The position numbers and the translations under genes were made by a program. A model generated the notes under the pieces. That model saw only the letters and a list, made by a program, of their open reading frames with translations. It was not told where the DNA came from and ran no database searches. Shown one piece after another: positions 34,311 to 43,522 of a DNA stretch of 64,000 nucleotides. Source of the stretch: Pantoea sp. At-9b (GTDB lineage: Bacteria; Pseudomonadota; Gammaproteobacteria; Enterobacterales; Enterobacteriaceae); contig NC_014838.1 of the NCBI RefSeq assembly GCF_000175935.2, positions 310,001 to 374,000 on the forward strand, given 5' to 3'. Numbering within the stretch: position 1 is the first letter of the stretch; the number at the start of each line of letters is the position of its first letter.

Positions 34311-35110
34311 ATGCGCGTTTAACCGGCTGGAGTGGGGCGGCGTTGTATGCCTTTGCGGCGGCGATGATGGTATTTATCCTCGCCCCGATTCTGTTGATCA
34401 TGGCTATTTCGTTTTCTGATGGTTACTTCGTTAGCTTCCCACCTGGCGGCTTTACCCTCGACTGGTACAGCAAAGTGCTTGGCAACCGTGAATTTACGGA
34501 TGCGCTGCTGTTCAGCACCCTGTTGTCGCTTGGCACCACCTTGCTTGCCTTGGTGCTTGGCATCCCGGCGGCCTTTGCGTTGGTGCGTGGCAAACTGCCG
34601 TTTGGCTCGTTGTGCAAAGGCTTACTGTTGTCTCCCCTGATCTTCCCGGTGCTGATCACCGGCCTGGCGCTGTTGCAGCTGTTTACCGGTTATGGCTGGA
34701 GCAACGCCAAACTCAATCTGCTGCTGGCCCACACCGTCGTTACTGCGCCCTATGTGGTGCGCACGGTGATCACCAGCCTGGAGCTGGTGAACCCCAGTCT
34801 GGAAGAGGCGGCTCGGACCCTCGGTGCTACGCGCTGGGCCACATTCCGTCAGGTGATTTTTCCGCAAATTGTACCCGGCGTGATGTCCGGGGCGATCTTC
34901 TGCTTCATGGTCTCATTTGATAACTATCCGGTTTCGATGTGGCTGGCCGACTCGGAAAACACCCCGGTGCCGGTAGTGCTGTATCGCCAGATTGGCACGG
35001 TATTCGATCCGTCGGTCGCCACCATGTCGACCCTGATTATTTTGCTCGCCACCGTGGTGGTGGTGGCACTGGAAAAATTAGTCGGCCTGCGTCGCGCAAT
35101 GGCCGCTTAA
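34307..35110 (+). CDS. PotC-like ABC transporter permease
   Basis: A 267-residue permease with six hydrophobic segments and coupling motif EEAARTLGATRWATFRQVIFPQIVPGVMSG, plus the PotC-like AISFSDGYFVSFPPGGFTLDWYSK near the N-terminus. It pairs with the preceding PotB-like protein. The binding-protein gene begins 22 bases downstream. Confidence 0.86.
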   Translation: MNARLTGWSGAALYAFAAAMMVFILAPILLIMAISFSDGYFVSFPPGGFTLDWYSKVLGNREFTDALLFSTLLSLGTTLLALVLGIPAAFALVRGKLPFGSLCKGLLLSPLIFPVLITGLALLQLFTGYGWSNAKLNLLLAHTVVTAPYVVRTVITSLELVNPSLEEAARTLGATRWATFRQVIFPQIVPGVMSGAIFCFMVSFDNYPVSMWLADSENTPVPVVLYRQIGTVFDPSVATMSTLIILLATVVVVALEKLVGLRRAMAA

Positions 35111-35132
35111 CCTTCACACCAGAGGATGCTCT

Positions 35133-36197
35133 ATGACTGCTATGAAACGTCGTACTTTTATTAAAGCGGTGGCCGGTGCAGCGCTGTTGCCTTACATCCA
35201 GGTGAAAGCCAATGCCGCAGATCGCGTATTGCAGGTGGGGGTCTATAACTCGGCGCAAGGGGCATTGATCAAGCAAAAGGTTCTGCCGGAATTTGAGAAA
35301 GCCTACAACTGCAAGGTGTTGACCACGGAAGGGGCCACGCTGGCGAATATCGCCGCGTTGCGCGCGACTAAAGCGAAACCGATATTTAGCGTGATGTCGA
35401 TGGATGATATCGGTGTGCCGCAGGCTAAAGCAGAAAACCTGATTGAACAGCTGCCAGTTGACGGCATTCCCAACCTGAAAAATGTCTTTGATCGTTATCT
35501 GTTGGGCGATCGCTATGGCGTCGGCTTTTCGGTCTCAATGGCCGGGTTGTTTATCAACCCGCAAATGTCGCAACCGATCGCCAGTTATAACGATATCTTT
35601 ACCTCGAAATATGCGCACCAGATGATCCTGAACACGCCGAAAAATACCCAGAGCATCCTGATGCTGATCGTGGCGGCGGCACTGGCGACCGGCAAGCCAT
35701 TGCAGGAGGCTCAGTACGAAATTGACAAAGGCTGGGACAAACTGGCTGAGCTGAAGAATAACGTAATGACGGTGTATGACGGCGAAGCTCAGGTGATGAT
35801 GGTTGCGCAGGGCCAGGCGATGGTGGGCGGTATTGAATATTCCAAAGCCATTTATCCGCACACGAAAAAAGGCGTGCCGCTGGATATGACCTATCCGAAG
35901 GAAGGCGCGTTCACCGGGATTAATGGTTTGGCGTTGGTTAAGGGGGCACCGCAGCGTGAATTGGGGATGGCGTGGATTAACCGCCTGCTGGATAGCGATG
36001 TGCAGAAGATGCTGGCGGAAGTGACACTCAGTGCGCCAACGGTACGCGGCATTAGTTTTGACGAGGCTACCCTGAAATATCTCGCCTATCCGGAAGAGAA
36101 GATGAACCAGTTGAAGTTGTTTACCCCGGACTGGACCTACATTATCCCGCGCCGCGCTGAACTGTTGGAGCGCTACAACCAGACATTCAACGCCTGA
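35133..36197 (+). CDS. PotD-like substrate-binding protein with Tat-type signal
   Basis: A 354-residue periplasmic binding protein. The N-terminus MKRRTFIKAVAGAALLPYIQVKANA has a twin-arginine motif (RRTF), as in the UrtA-type protein of this window. The body follows the extracellular solute-binding family 1 pattern (LQVGVYNSAQGALIKQKVLPEFEKAYNCKV). A Tat signal suggests folding or ligand loading before export. The start is ATG 35133, seven bases after AGAGG; ATG 35142 is possible. The ligand is unknown. Confidence 0.82.
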   Translation: MTAMKRRTFIKAVAGAALLPYIQVKANAADRVLQVGVYNSAQGALIKQKVLPEFEKAYNCKVLTTEGATLANIAALRATKAKPIFSVMSMDDIGVPQAKAENLIEQLPVDGIPNLKNVFDRYLLGDRYGVGFSVSMAGLFINPQMSQPIASYNDIFTSKYAHQMILNTPKNTQSILMLIVAAALATGKPLQEAQYEIDKGWDKLAELKNNVMTVYDGEAQVMMVAQGQAMVGGIEYSKAIYPHTKKGVPLDMTYPKEGAFTGINGLALVKGAPQRELGMAWINRLLDSDVQKMLAEVTLSAPTVRGISFDEATLKYLAYPEEKMNQLKLFTPDWTYIIPRRAELLERYNQTFNA

Positions 36198-36204
36198 GGT
36201 TAAC

Positions 36205-37299
36205 ATGCAGCGATCTTTTGAAGTCCGCCTCGACCGGCTCAGCAAGCATTACGGCAAAACGGTGGCCGTAGACAATGTCTCCTTGCAGGTTAATGCCGGG
36301 GAAATACTCGCACTGCTCGGGCCGAGTGGCTGTGGCAAAACCACCTGCCTGCGCATGGTGGCGGGTTTGGTGACACCGACTTCGGGCGATATTCTGGTAG
36401 GAGGTCGGTCGATTCTTGATACCGCCGTGCATCGTCGCAATATCGGTTTGCTGTTTCAGAACTACGCGCTGTTCCCGCACATGACGGTGGCAGAGAACGT
36501 GGCTTTTGGCCTGAAAATGCGCGGCCAGTCACGCAGCGCATACGCTGATCGGGTCGCCAAAGCGCTGGACATGGTGCAGTTGAAAAATTATCGCGACCGT
36601 TTACCGGCGCAGCTTTCCGGCGGCCAACAACAGCGCGTATCGCTGGCACGTGCGCTGGTGATCGAACCCGATATGTTGCTGCTGGATGAGCCGCTCGGTG
36701 CGTTGGATAAAAGCCTGCGAGAAAGTATGCAATTGGAGATCCGGCAACTTCAGCAACGGCTGGGACTGACCACCATTATGGTGACGCATGACCAGGATGA
36801 AGCGCTGACGATGGCCGATCAAATTGCTGTGATGCGGGATGGAAAACTGGAGCAGGTTGCCAGTGCTACGCAGATCTATCAGAAACCGGCCACCGCCTTT
36901 GTCGCCGGGTTTATTGGGGCATCAAACTTTCTCACCGCCAGTGTGGTACAGCATGATGCGCAGCGCAGTGAATTACATACCGCCAGTGGCCTGCGGCTGG
37001 TGGTGCCAGGGGCGCTGAACACACGTTCGGCGCAAACCGTTACGCTGCGTCCGGAAGCGATTCACCTGTCGCCGTTGGAGGCACAGTCAGCGAGCACGGC
37101 GTGCAATGCCACGCCTGCAGAAGTCACCCAGGTGGTATATCGGGGCTTTATGTTGCACTACAACCTGAAATTACCGAGCGGCGAAACCCTGATTGCTTGG
37201 CAACAAACCCAGGGCGACGCTAATGTGCAGCCTTTTAGCGCCGGGGACCAGGTGTATGCCCAGTGGGCGAGCGAGAGCAATCATGTGATTGCCGGTTAA
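36205..37299 (+). CDS. PotA-like ABC transporter ATP-binding protein
   Basis: A 364-residue ATPase with Walker A GPSGCGKTT, signature LSGGQQQRVSLARALVIEPDMLLLDEPLGALDKSLRE, and a C-terminal TOBE domain (about residues 275-360). It energises the two permeases upstream. The order permease-permease-binding protein-ATPase differs from the potABCD order of E. coli, which again suggests a different ligand from spermidine. Confidence 0.87.
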   Translation: MQRSFEVRLDRLSKHYGKTVAVDNVSLQVNAGEILALLGPSGCGKTTCLRMVAGLVTPTSGDILVGGRSILDTAVHRRNIGLLFQNYALFPHMTVAENVAFGLKMRGQSRSAYADRVAKALDMVQLKNYRDRLPAQLSGGQQQRVSLARALVIEPDMLLLDEPLGALDKSLRESMQLEIRQLQQRLGLTTIMVTHDQDEALTMADQIAVMRDGKLEQVASATQIYQKPATAFVAGFIGASNFLTASVVQHDAQRSELHTASGLRLVVPGALNTRSAQTVTLRPEAIHLSPLEAQSASTACNATPAEVTQVVYRGFMLHYNLKLPSGETLIAWQQTQGDANVQPFSAGDQVYAQWASESNHVIAG

Positions 37300-37319
37300 G
37301 CAAAAAAGACCAACCGGCC

Positions 37320-37343
37320 AGCGGCGCAATACTTCGCGCCGCT
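37320..37343. terminator. GC-rich hairpin between convergent genes
   Basis: AGCGGCGC (37320-37327) pairs with GCGCCGCT (37336-37343) around an 8-base loop. It lies between the PotA-like and TetR genes, which converge, so a two-way terminator is plausible. There is no good T-run directly next to the stem. Confidence 0.4.
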
Positions 37344-38004
37344 ATTCCGGCCTGATCCCACGGCAAAACAAACTCAATGTATGCGCGACAATCTTTTCAC
37401 GGTTGAACGCCGGATCGTTGGCAAAGCGCGTGAAGGGCACCAGCACCATACTGAGAATTGACGTCATCAGTAGCTGCGGTTCCAGATCCGGGTTCAGCAG
37501 TCCCTGTTGCTGCCAGCCCTCAATCAGGCTTTTCACCTTATCGCGCTCGGCATGACCGAAGCGGTGTTTGATATGCTGGCCTAATCCCCCCTGGCCCTCC
37601 GTCACTTCCTGCATCCATAACGGTCCAAACCAGTGATGGGTGGCGATGATGTCGGCAATCTCACGAATAAAGGCGCTGAAGGTGGTGACAGGGTCACGCG
37701 GTTCATTGACAAAATGCGCCACCAGACGCTGACGCAGCGGCAAAAAACGCTCCTCAACCACCACATCCAGCAGGGCTTCCCGCGACTTGAAGTAATAATT
37801 CAACATGGCCGGACTGACGCCCGCCTTACGTGCAATGGCGTTGAGGGAAGTTTCCGCAATGCCGTGTTCGGCATACAGCGACAGGGTGATATCCAGTAAA
37901 TGTTCCCGCTGTTGCGCATTGATCGCGCCACCCCGGGGACGGCCGGGACGACGGGGTTCGGATTTTGCTGATTTTCCCTCAGAAGGGACTTTCTGTGCGG
38001 TCAT
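37342..38004 (-). CDS. TetR-family transcriptional repressor
   Basis: A 220-residue TetR protein. The N-terminal helix-turn-helix is ITLSLYAEHGIAETSLNAIARKAGVSPAMLNYYFKSREALLDVV (residues about 33-78), preceded by a basic leader rich in Lys, Arg and Pro. The C-terminal ligand domain is unremarkable. It diverges from a DHA2 efflux gene with 80 bases between, the usual layout for local repression of a pump. Confidence 0.86.
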   Translation of the reverse strand: MTAQKVPSEGKSAKSEPRRPGRPRGGAINAQQREHLLDITLSLYAEHGIAETSLNAIARKAGVSPAMLNYYFKSREALLDVVVEERFLPLRQRLVAHFVNEPRDPVTTFSAFIREIADIIATHHWFGPLWMQEVTEGQGGLGQHIKHRFGHAERDKVKSLIEGWQQQGLLNPDLEPQLLMTSILSMVLVPFTRFANDPAFNREKIVAHTLSLFCRGIRPE

Positions 38005-38044
38005 TTTTGCGCGCTCACTTGTTTCCTGTCAGACTTCGATCAAT

Positions 38045-38066
38045 ATTAATTGTGTATTTAATTAAT
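38045..38066. promoter_or_regulatory. Candidate TetR operator
   Basis: ATTAATT (38045-38051) and AATTAAT (38060-38066) are perfect inverted arms with an 8-base spacer, in the 80-base gap between the divergent TetR and efflux genes. The location fits an operator controlling both. It is AT-only and could partly reflect composition. Confidence 0.45.
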
Positions 38067-38084
38067 TTCAATGTGGTGTTCCCT

Positions 38085-39599
38085 ATGAAATCCGATTCTT
38101 TGGCACAGCAGGTTGCCAGCACCGCGGCACCGCGTCAGTCTTTCGGCTGGCTGCTGGGCGCGTTGCTGCTGGTGATGCTGCTGTCTGCCCTCGACCAAAC
38201 CATTGTTTCCACAGCGTTACCGACCATTGTTGGTGAGTTGGGTGGGCTGGATCGTCTGTCCTGGATCGTAACGGCATATATGCTGGCCTCGACCCTTGTT
38301 GTACCGCTATACGGTAAATTTGGCGACCTGTTTGGCCGTAAGCGGGTGCTGCAAATCTCGGTGATCCTGTTCCTGATCGGCTCTGCGCTTTGTGGGCTGG
38401 CGCAAAACATGGAACAACTGATTTTCACCCGCGCCTTACAGGGATTGGGCGGGGGCGGCCTGATGGTGGTGAGCATGGCGGCTGTAGCCGATGTGATCCC
38501 GCCCGCCGATCGCGGTAAATACCAGGGGTTGTTTGGCGGCGTGTTTGGTCTGGCAACGGTGGTGGGGCCGCTACTGGGTGGTTTTATCGTGCAGCATGCT
38601 TCGTGGCGTTGGATCTTCTATATCAATCTGCCGCTCGGCCTGTTTGCGCTGCTGGTGATCAATGCCGTCTTCAGAACTGACAGTAAACGCAAAGCCCATG
38701 AGATCGACTATCCGGGCGCGTTTTTCCTCTGCCTGGCATTGGTGGGCATTACGCTGTTCACCAGCGAGGGCGGCTCGGTGCATGCCTGGTCTGATCCGCA
38801 GTTATGGTGCATCCTCGCCTTTGGCGTGGTGGGGCTGATTGGTTTTGTCTACGAAGAACGTCGCGCCTGGGAGCCGATTATCCCGCTGACGTTGTTCCGC
38901 AATCGCAGCTTCCTGCTTTCCAGCCTGATTGGCTTTATTGTGGGCATGTCGCTGTTTGGTAGCGTCACTTTTCTGCCGCTGTATTTGCAGGTGGTGAAGG
39001 GTGCGTCGCCGACCGGTGCCGGGTTGCAGTTGCTGCCGTTAATGGGGGGCTTGCTGGTGACGTCGATCATCAGTGGCCGCATTATCAGCCACACCGGGAA
39101 ATACCGCCTGTTCCCGATTGCCGGAACCCTGTTGGCAACCATTGGCATGGCGTTGATGACCACGCTGACGTTGGACGACCCGACCTGGCACATCTGGCTG
39201 TTCTCCAGCATCCTCGGGATGGGCATGGGGATGGTGATGCAGGTACTGGTACTGGCGGTGCAGAATACCGTATCCCCGGATAGCATCGGGGTGGCGACGT
39301 CTTCGGTGACCTTGTTCCGCTCGGTGGGCGGCTCAATTGGCGTGGCGTTGTTTGGTGCGATATTCAGCCAGGTGCTGAAATCCGGGCTGACAAAGCTGGT
39401 GGATAAGGGGGCTGAGCTGCCGCGTAGCCTCGACCCGGAAGCCATCCATCATTTGCCGATCGATGTCCAGACGCCATACTTGCAGGCATTTGGTGATGCG
39501 GTGCATGCGGCGTTTCTGATGGCGGCGGGGGTCATGCTGGTGGCCTTCTTGTTGTCGCTGTTTATGCCGGAATCGCCGTTACGCAACAAAAACGCCTGA
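38085..39599 (+). CDS. DHA2-family MFS drug efflux transporter
   Basis: A 504-residue, 14-helix major facilitator. Motif A is LYGKFGDLFGRKRV, motif C-like GGVFGLATVVGPLLGGFIV, and the first helix has LLSALDQTIVSTALPTIVGEL, the DHA2 hallmark. These proton antiporters expel hydrophobic drugs or metabolites. ATG 38085 is chosen at the family start; the frame is open 40 codons upstream through the TetR gene. The divergent TetR protein is its likely repressor. Confidence 0.88.
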   Translation: MKSDSLAQQVASTAAPRQSFGWLLGALLLVMLLSALDQTIVSTALPTIVGELGGLDRLSWIVTAYMLASTLVVPLYGKFGDLFGRKRVLQISVILFLIGSALCGLAQNMEQLIFTRALQGLGGGGLMVVSMAAVADVIPPADRGKYQGLFGGVFGLATVVGPLLGGFIVQHASWRWIFYINLPLGLFALLVINAVFRTDSKRKAHEIDYPGAFFLCLALVGITLFTSEGGSVHAWSDPQLWCILAFGVVGLIGFVYEERRAWEPIIPLTLFRNRSFLLSSLIGFIVGMSLFGSVTFLPLYLQVVKGASPTGAGLQLLPLMGGLLVTSIISGRIISHTGKYRLFPIAGTLLATIGMALMTTLTLDDPTWHIWLFSSILGMGMGMVMQVLVLAVQNTVSPDSIGVATSSVTLFRSVGGSIGVALFGAIFSQVLKSGLTKLVDKGAELPRSLDPEAIHHLPIDVQTPYLQAFGDAVHAAFLMAAGVMLVAFLLSLFMPESPLRNKNA

Positions 39600-39622
39600 T
39601 AACTTTGCAGGCCATCGCTTTT

Positions 39623-39640
39623 GCGGCATAGTAGTGCCGC
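39623..39640 (+). terminator. Stem-loop after the efflux gene
   Basis: GCGGCA (39623-39628) pairs with TGCCGC (39635-39640) around TAGTAG. It is 24 bases past the efflux stop. No T-run follows on this strand, so it is a weak terminator candidate. Confidence 0.35.
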
Positions 39641-39720
39641 ATCGCGATGCGCCTGGATCAGCAGACAGGCAATAACTGAGCTGGCTAACCCTTATGTTTA
39701 TCAACTGAGAGGAGCCAGCC

Positions 39721-41079
39721 ATGTGCGCTGCCCGTATCTGGATCAAAAACCCCTTAGCCGTATTCCTCCCTGAACATCTCGATGGCCGTGGCGGCCTGGT
39801 GATTGAAGATGCTCGCATCAGCGAAATTCTTCCCCTTGGCGCGTTGCCGTCGCAACCCTGTGACAGCGTGGTTGATGCCACTGATCATGTGGTATTGCCT
39901 GGCCTTATCAACGCCCATCATCATTTCTATCAAACTCTGACGCGCGCCTGGTTGCCGGTGGTGAATCAGCCGCTGTTTCCGTGGTTAAAAACCCTCTATC
40001 CGGTGTGGGCGCGTTTAACGCCGGAGGCGCTGCATCTGGCCAGTCAGGTAGCAATGGCGGAGCTGTTGCAGTCCGGCTGTACCACCGTCAGCGACCATCA
40101 CTATCTGTTTCCGCAGGGCATGGAGCAATCGCTGGATGTGCAGGTGGACGTGGTGCAACAACTGGGCATGCGCGCTTTGCTGACGCGTGGGTCGATGAAT
40201 CTGGGGGAAGAACAGGGCGGCCTGCCGCCGCAGCACACTATCCAGGATGCCGATACCATTTTGCAGGATAGCCTGCGCCTGATTCAGCGCTATCACCAGC
40301 GCCACGACGGCGCGCAGATTCAGATTGGCCTCGCGCCCTGTTCCCCGTTCTCTGTCACCACCGATTTGATGCGCGAAATCGCCCGTCAGGCGGAGCAACA
40401 GGATGTGCGCCTGCATACCCATCTTGGCGAAACCCTGGATGAAGAGGCGTTTTGCCAGCAAACCTTTGGCATGCGTACCGTCGATTATCTGGAGCATGTG
40501 GGCTGGCTGAGCGATCGCACCTGGCTGGCGCACGGCATTCATTTCAATGACGACGAGATCAAACGACTTGGCGCTGCCGGAACCGGCATCTGCCACTGTC
40601 CGGTATCCAATATGCGGCTGGCGTCGGGAATTTGTCCGACGGTGGAACTGGAAGCGGCAGGCGCGCCCGTGGGGTTGGGGGTGGATGGTTCAGCCTCGAA
40701 CGATGCGTCAAACCTGATGTACGAAGCCCGTCAGGCGTTGTATCTGCAACGCCTGCGCTACGGCGCGCAACAGATCACGCCACAGCGGGTATTGCGCTGG
40801 GCGACGGCGGGGTCGGCACGCCTGTTAGGACGCCGGGATATTGGTGAGCTGGCGGTCGGAAAGCAGGCCGATCTCGCGCTGTTCAAACTGGATGAGCTGC
40901 GTTTTAGCGGCAGCCACGATCCGCTCTCGGCGTTGATTTTATGTGGCGCGGAGCGCGCAGACAAGGTGATGGTAGGGGGCGAGTGGCGCGTGTCGGACGG
41001 TGAAATTATCGGCCTTGATAGCGCAGCGTTAATGGTGAAACATCGCGCGGCTGCTAAAGCGTTGATCGCCGAAATGTAA
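39721..41079 (+). CDS. 8-oxoguanine deaminase-like amidohydrolase
   Basis: A 452-residue metal-dependent deaminase of the ATZ/TRZ amidohydrolase family. Metal ligands are visible: HHH in GLINAHHHFYQTLTRAW, His in HTHLGETLDEE, His in AHGIHFNDDEI and Asp in GVDGSASND. The HHHFYQTLTRA signature is that of 8-oxoguanine deaminases, which turn 8-oxoguanine into urate and ammonia. It faces, convergently, a second amidohydrolase in an Ntr-regulated cluster, which supports a purine-nitrogen role. AGAGGAG precedes the ATG. Confidence 0.82.
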   Translation: MCAARIWIKNPLAVFLPEHLDGRGGLVIEDARISEILPLGALPSQPCDSVVDATDHVVLPGLINAHHHFYQTLTRAWLPVVNQPLFPWLKTLYPVWARLTPEALHLASQVAMAELLQSGCTTVSDHHYLFPQGMEQSLDVQVDVVQQLGMRALLTRGSMNLGEEQGGLPPQHTIQDADTILQDSLRLIQRYHQRHDGAQIQIGLAPCSPFSVTTDLMREIARQAEQQDVRLHTHLGETLDEEAFCQQTFGMRTVDYLEHVGWLSDRTWLAHGIHFNDDEIKRLGAAGTGICHCPVSNMRLASGICPTVELEAAGAPVGLGVDGSASNDASNLMYEARQALYLQRLRYGAQQITPQRVLRWATAGSARLLGRRDIGELAVGKQADLALFKLDELRFSGSHDPLSALILCGAERADKVMVGGEWRVSDGEIIGLDSAALMVKHRAAAKALIAEM

Positions 41080-41090
41080 TCCATACCACC

Positions 41091-41120
41091 CGTAGCGGCG
41101 CGATAAATCGCGTCGCTACG
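41091..41120. repeat. REP-like palindrome between convergent amidohydrolases
   Basis: CGTAGCGGCGCGAT and ATCGCGTCGCTACG form a nearly perfect 14-bp stem with an AA loop (one G-T pair). It fills the 48-base gap between two convergent genes and so could stop transcription from both sides. It belongs to the same family as the copies at 30.4, 43.8 and 60.9 kb. Confidence 0.75.
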
Positions 41121-41127
41121 TGGGGCG

Positions 41128-42540
41128 TTACCCTGTCACGCCAACGCGGCGTTGCAGCGTTTTCACCGCATCGGCGGCGTCCTGTCCCAGCGCGCGTAAA
41201 TCCAGGCCCGGAATCTCATCGTCCTGCATGATGATGTTGCCCTGGCAGATCAGCGCCTTGATGCGCGCCCGGCCACCGCAGGCAATTGGCCCAATCGCCC
41301 TATCGTGCAGGCCAAAATAGCGCGGGTCATCCAGTTGATAGATCGCGATATCTGCGGCCATCCCAGGGGCGATTTCTCCGCTATGCAGGCCGAGCACCTC
41401 AGCGCCGCCGCGCGTGCCCCAACGCACCACATCTTCGATACTGGCGGCATCGCCACCCCCTTCAAAACGGCCTCCGGCATAGCGCGGCTGCGCCAGCATC
41501 CCCTTGCGGGCGCGTTGCAGTTGCCAGGCCGCATGGGTTTCGCTTTGCATATCGGCAGCTTCGTTCGAGGCGGCACCATCAACACCAATCGATACCCGGA
41601 CGCCAGCCTGTTCCAGCGCCACCAGGTCGGCAATACCGCTACCGAGACGGGCATTGCTTTGTGGACAATGGGCGATGCCACTGCCTGCGGCACCGAGTAA
41701 GGCGATCTCCTCGGGTAACAGTTTGACCAGGTGGGCAAACCACACATCGCTGCCAATCCACTCATGTTCGGCGCAGAACTGTAAAGGCGTCATGCCAAAT
41801 TTGGCCTGAGCGGCATCAAGATAATCCACGGTTTCCGACAAGTGGCTGTGCAGACGGATACCCAGCTGACGCGCCAGACGGGCGCTGTCGCGTAACTCCT
41901 GTGGTGTGGTGGAGTGTAAGGTGGTGGTGGGAGCCATCACCACCTGGCGCATGGCGAACACATCCCGCTGATGATATTGCGCCACCAGACGTTCGACATC
42001 GGCCATCATCGCGTCAAATCTCTCCGGGCGGAGCGCGGTCGGCAAATCACTCTCCAGGCCGCGGCTTTGAGTCGCACCACCCCGGCATAAGACAAAACGC
42101 ACGCCGAGTCGCTGCGCCTCTTCAAACAGGATCTGTGCGCCATCGAACGGCATGTCTGGCCAGTAAAGATAGTGGTGATCGGCAATGGTGGTACAACCGG
42201 ATCGCACCAGTTCTACCAGCCCGATACGTGCCGCAATGCGGAAGGTCTGTTCATCAAAGGCCCCGCGAAAACGGTAGGGTGTGGCGGCCAGCCAGGCACC
42301 GAGGCTGTGATTTAATCCCTGGGGTTCAGCTTTCAGCAGCGACTGAAACAAATGATGGTGGGTATTTACCCAACCGGGGTAGACCACACAGTCGCGCGCG
42401 TCGAACACCTGTTCATCGGCGTGTGGTGTCAGGTGTCCCACCTCCTGAATCAAGCCCTGGTTGATACGGATATCCCGCGCGTTGCTGCGGGGGTGTTGGC
42501 GGTTACCGGTGAGAATGGCATGACAGTTCTTGATCAGCAT
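41128..42540 (-). CDS. Amidohydrolase/deaminase (ATZ/TRZ family, 8-oxoguanine deaminase paralogue)
   Basis: A 470-residue metal-dependent hydrolase. Metal ligands: GWVNTHHHLFQSLLK, HSHLSETVDYLD, FAHLVKL and VDGAASNEA. HHHLFQ replaces the HHHFYQ of the 8-oxoguanine group, so a related but different heterocycle is likely. In the third position, WFAHLVKL has His followed by LVKL instead of GIHF. ATG 42540 is fixed by GGGAGC upstream and the family N-terminus. It follows the NMT1-type binding-protein gene by 13 bases on the same strand, so the two share the sigma54 promoter at 43690-43705. Confidence 0.82.
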   Translation of the reverse strand: MLIKNCHAILTGNRQHPRSNARDIRINQGLIQEVGHLTPHADEQVFDARDCVVYPGWVNTHHHLFQSLLKAEPQGLNHSLGAWLAATPYRFRGAFDEQTFRIAARIGLVELVRSGCTTIADHHYLYWPDMPFDGAQILFEEAQRLGVRFVLCRGGATQSRGLESDLPTALRPERFDAMMADVERLVAQYHQRDVFAMRQVVMAPTTTLHSTTPQELRDSARLARQLGIRLHSHLSETVDYLDAAQAKFGMTPLQFCAEHEWIGSDVWFAHLVKLLPEEIALLGAAGSGIAHCPQSNARLGSGIADLVALEQAGVRVSIGVDGAASNEAADMQSETHAAWQLQRARKGMLAQPRYAGGRFEGGGDAASIEDVVRWGTRGGAEVLGLHSGEIAPGMAADIAIYQLDDPRYFGLHDRAIGPIACGGRARIKALICQGNIIMQDDEIPGLDLRALGQDAADAVKTLQRRVGVTG

Positions 42541-42553
42541 CTTGCTCCCTACC

Positions 42554-43522
42554 TTACATCGATGCCTGACGATAGAACTGGGTGGTAAAAGCGTGTTGCC
42601 ACGGTGTGGCGGCATCGAGCAAGCCAGCTTTCACCATAAAGTCGCGCGTGGTTTGCCAGCGTTGTGCCGTCATCACCCCCAGCCCCTGTTTTGCCGCATC
42701 ACCACCATCAATCAGATGCAGCGCCTTCATCTGGGCAACGCCAAACGCCAGGATGGCATCGGTCATTTGCGGGTTCTCTTTTTTGATGAGCGCGTTTCCG
42801 GCGGCGGGATCGGCCAGATAGGATTTCCAACCTTCCATTGAGGCTGCAACAAAGCGTTTCAGCATGTCCGGTTTCTGCTGTAACAGATCATCGCGGGTGA
42901 CCAGAATACCGCCGTAGGCCGGGTAGCCGTAATCGGCAAACAGATAAAACTTGCTGTCGGGCTGGGCGGCTTTGATCTGCTGAACTTCCGAGGTGGCATA
43001 AGCCTGTTGCGCGGTGTTCTTATCGGCGAGGAACGGCTGCATATTGAAGGTATAGGGGCGAACCTGACCATCGCTGAGTTTATATTTACCCTTCAGCCAC
43101 GGCCACCAACTGGCCTGGCCGCTGGCGGACACCAGTACGGTTTTACCTTGCAGCCCGGCGAGATCCTTGACGTCACCATGGGTCATGATGCCCTGTGGAT
43201 CGAACTGGAACGGCGCAGCAATGGCTTTTAACGGGAAATTGCGCTGGATGCCCTGCAACACCTGAAGATCGTAACTGACAATGACATCGGCGCGGTTAGC
43301 CAGCAGCAACGTCATATTATTTAACTGCGGCCCGCCAGATTTCACCTCGACATCTAAGCCATATTTTTTATAGATGCCGGTCGCCACAGCCTGGTAATAA
43401 CCCCCTTGCTCGGCCTGTGCCACCCAGGTGGTTTGCAGGACCAGTTTATCCGCCGCATGGGCGAGGGCAGTGGCGCTGATCAGCGCAGTAAACAGGGACA
43501 AACGGAAGGACGACATTGACAT
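42554..43522 (-). CDS. NMT1/THI5-family ABC substrate-binding protein
   Basis: A 322-residue periplasmic binding protein with signal peptide (cleavage near LAHA-ADKLV). NMT1/THI5 features: TTWVAQAEQGGYYQAVATGIYKKYGLDVEVKSGGPQLNN and SGQASWWPWLKGKYKL. The family binds thiamine precursors, aromatic sulfonates or nucleobase-like heterocycles. No permease or ATPase gene is beside it, so it must use components encoded elsewhere. GGGGG seven bases before ATG 43522 is the ribosome site. Upstream lie a structured leader and a sigma54 promoter. Confidence 0.84.
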   Translation of the reverse strand: MSMSSFRLSLFTALISATALAHAADKLVLQTTWVAQAEQGGYYQAVATGIYKKYGLDVEVKSGGPQLNNMTLLLANRADVIVSYDLQVLQGIQRNFPLKAIAAPFQFDPQGIMTHGDVKDLAGLQGKTVLVSASGQASWWPWLKGKYKLSDGQVRPYTFNMQPFLADKNTAQQAYATSEVQQIKAAQPDSKFYLFADYGYPAYGGILVTRDDLLQQKPDMLKRFVAASMEGWKSYLADPAAGNALIKKENPQMTDAILAFGVAQMKALHLIDGGDAAKQGLGVMTAQRWQTTRDFMVKAGLLDAATPWQHAFTTQFYRQASM

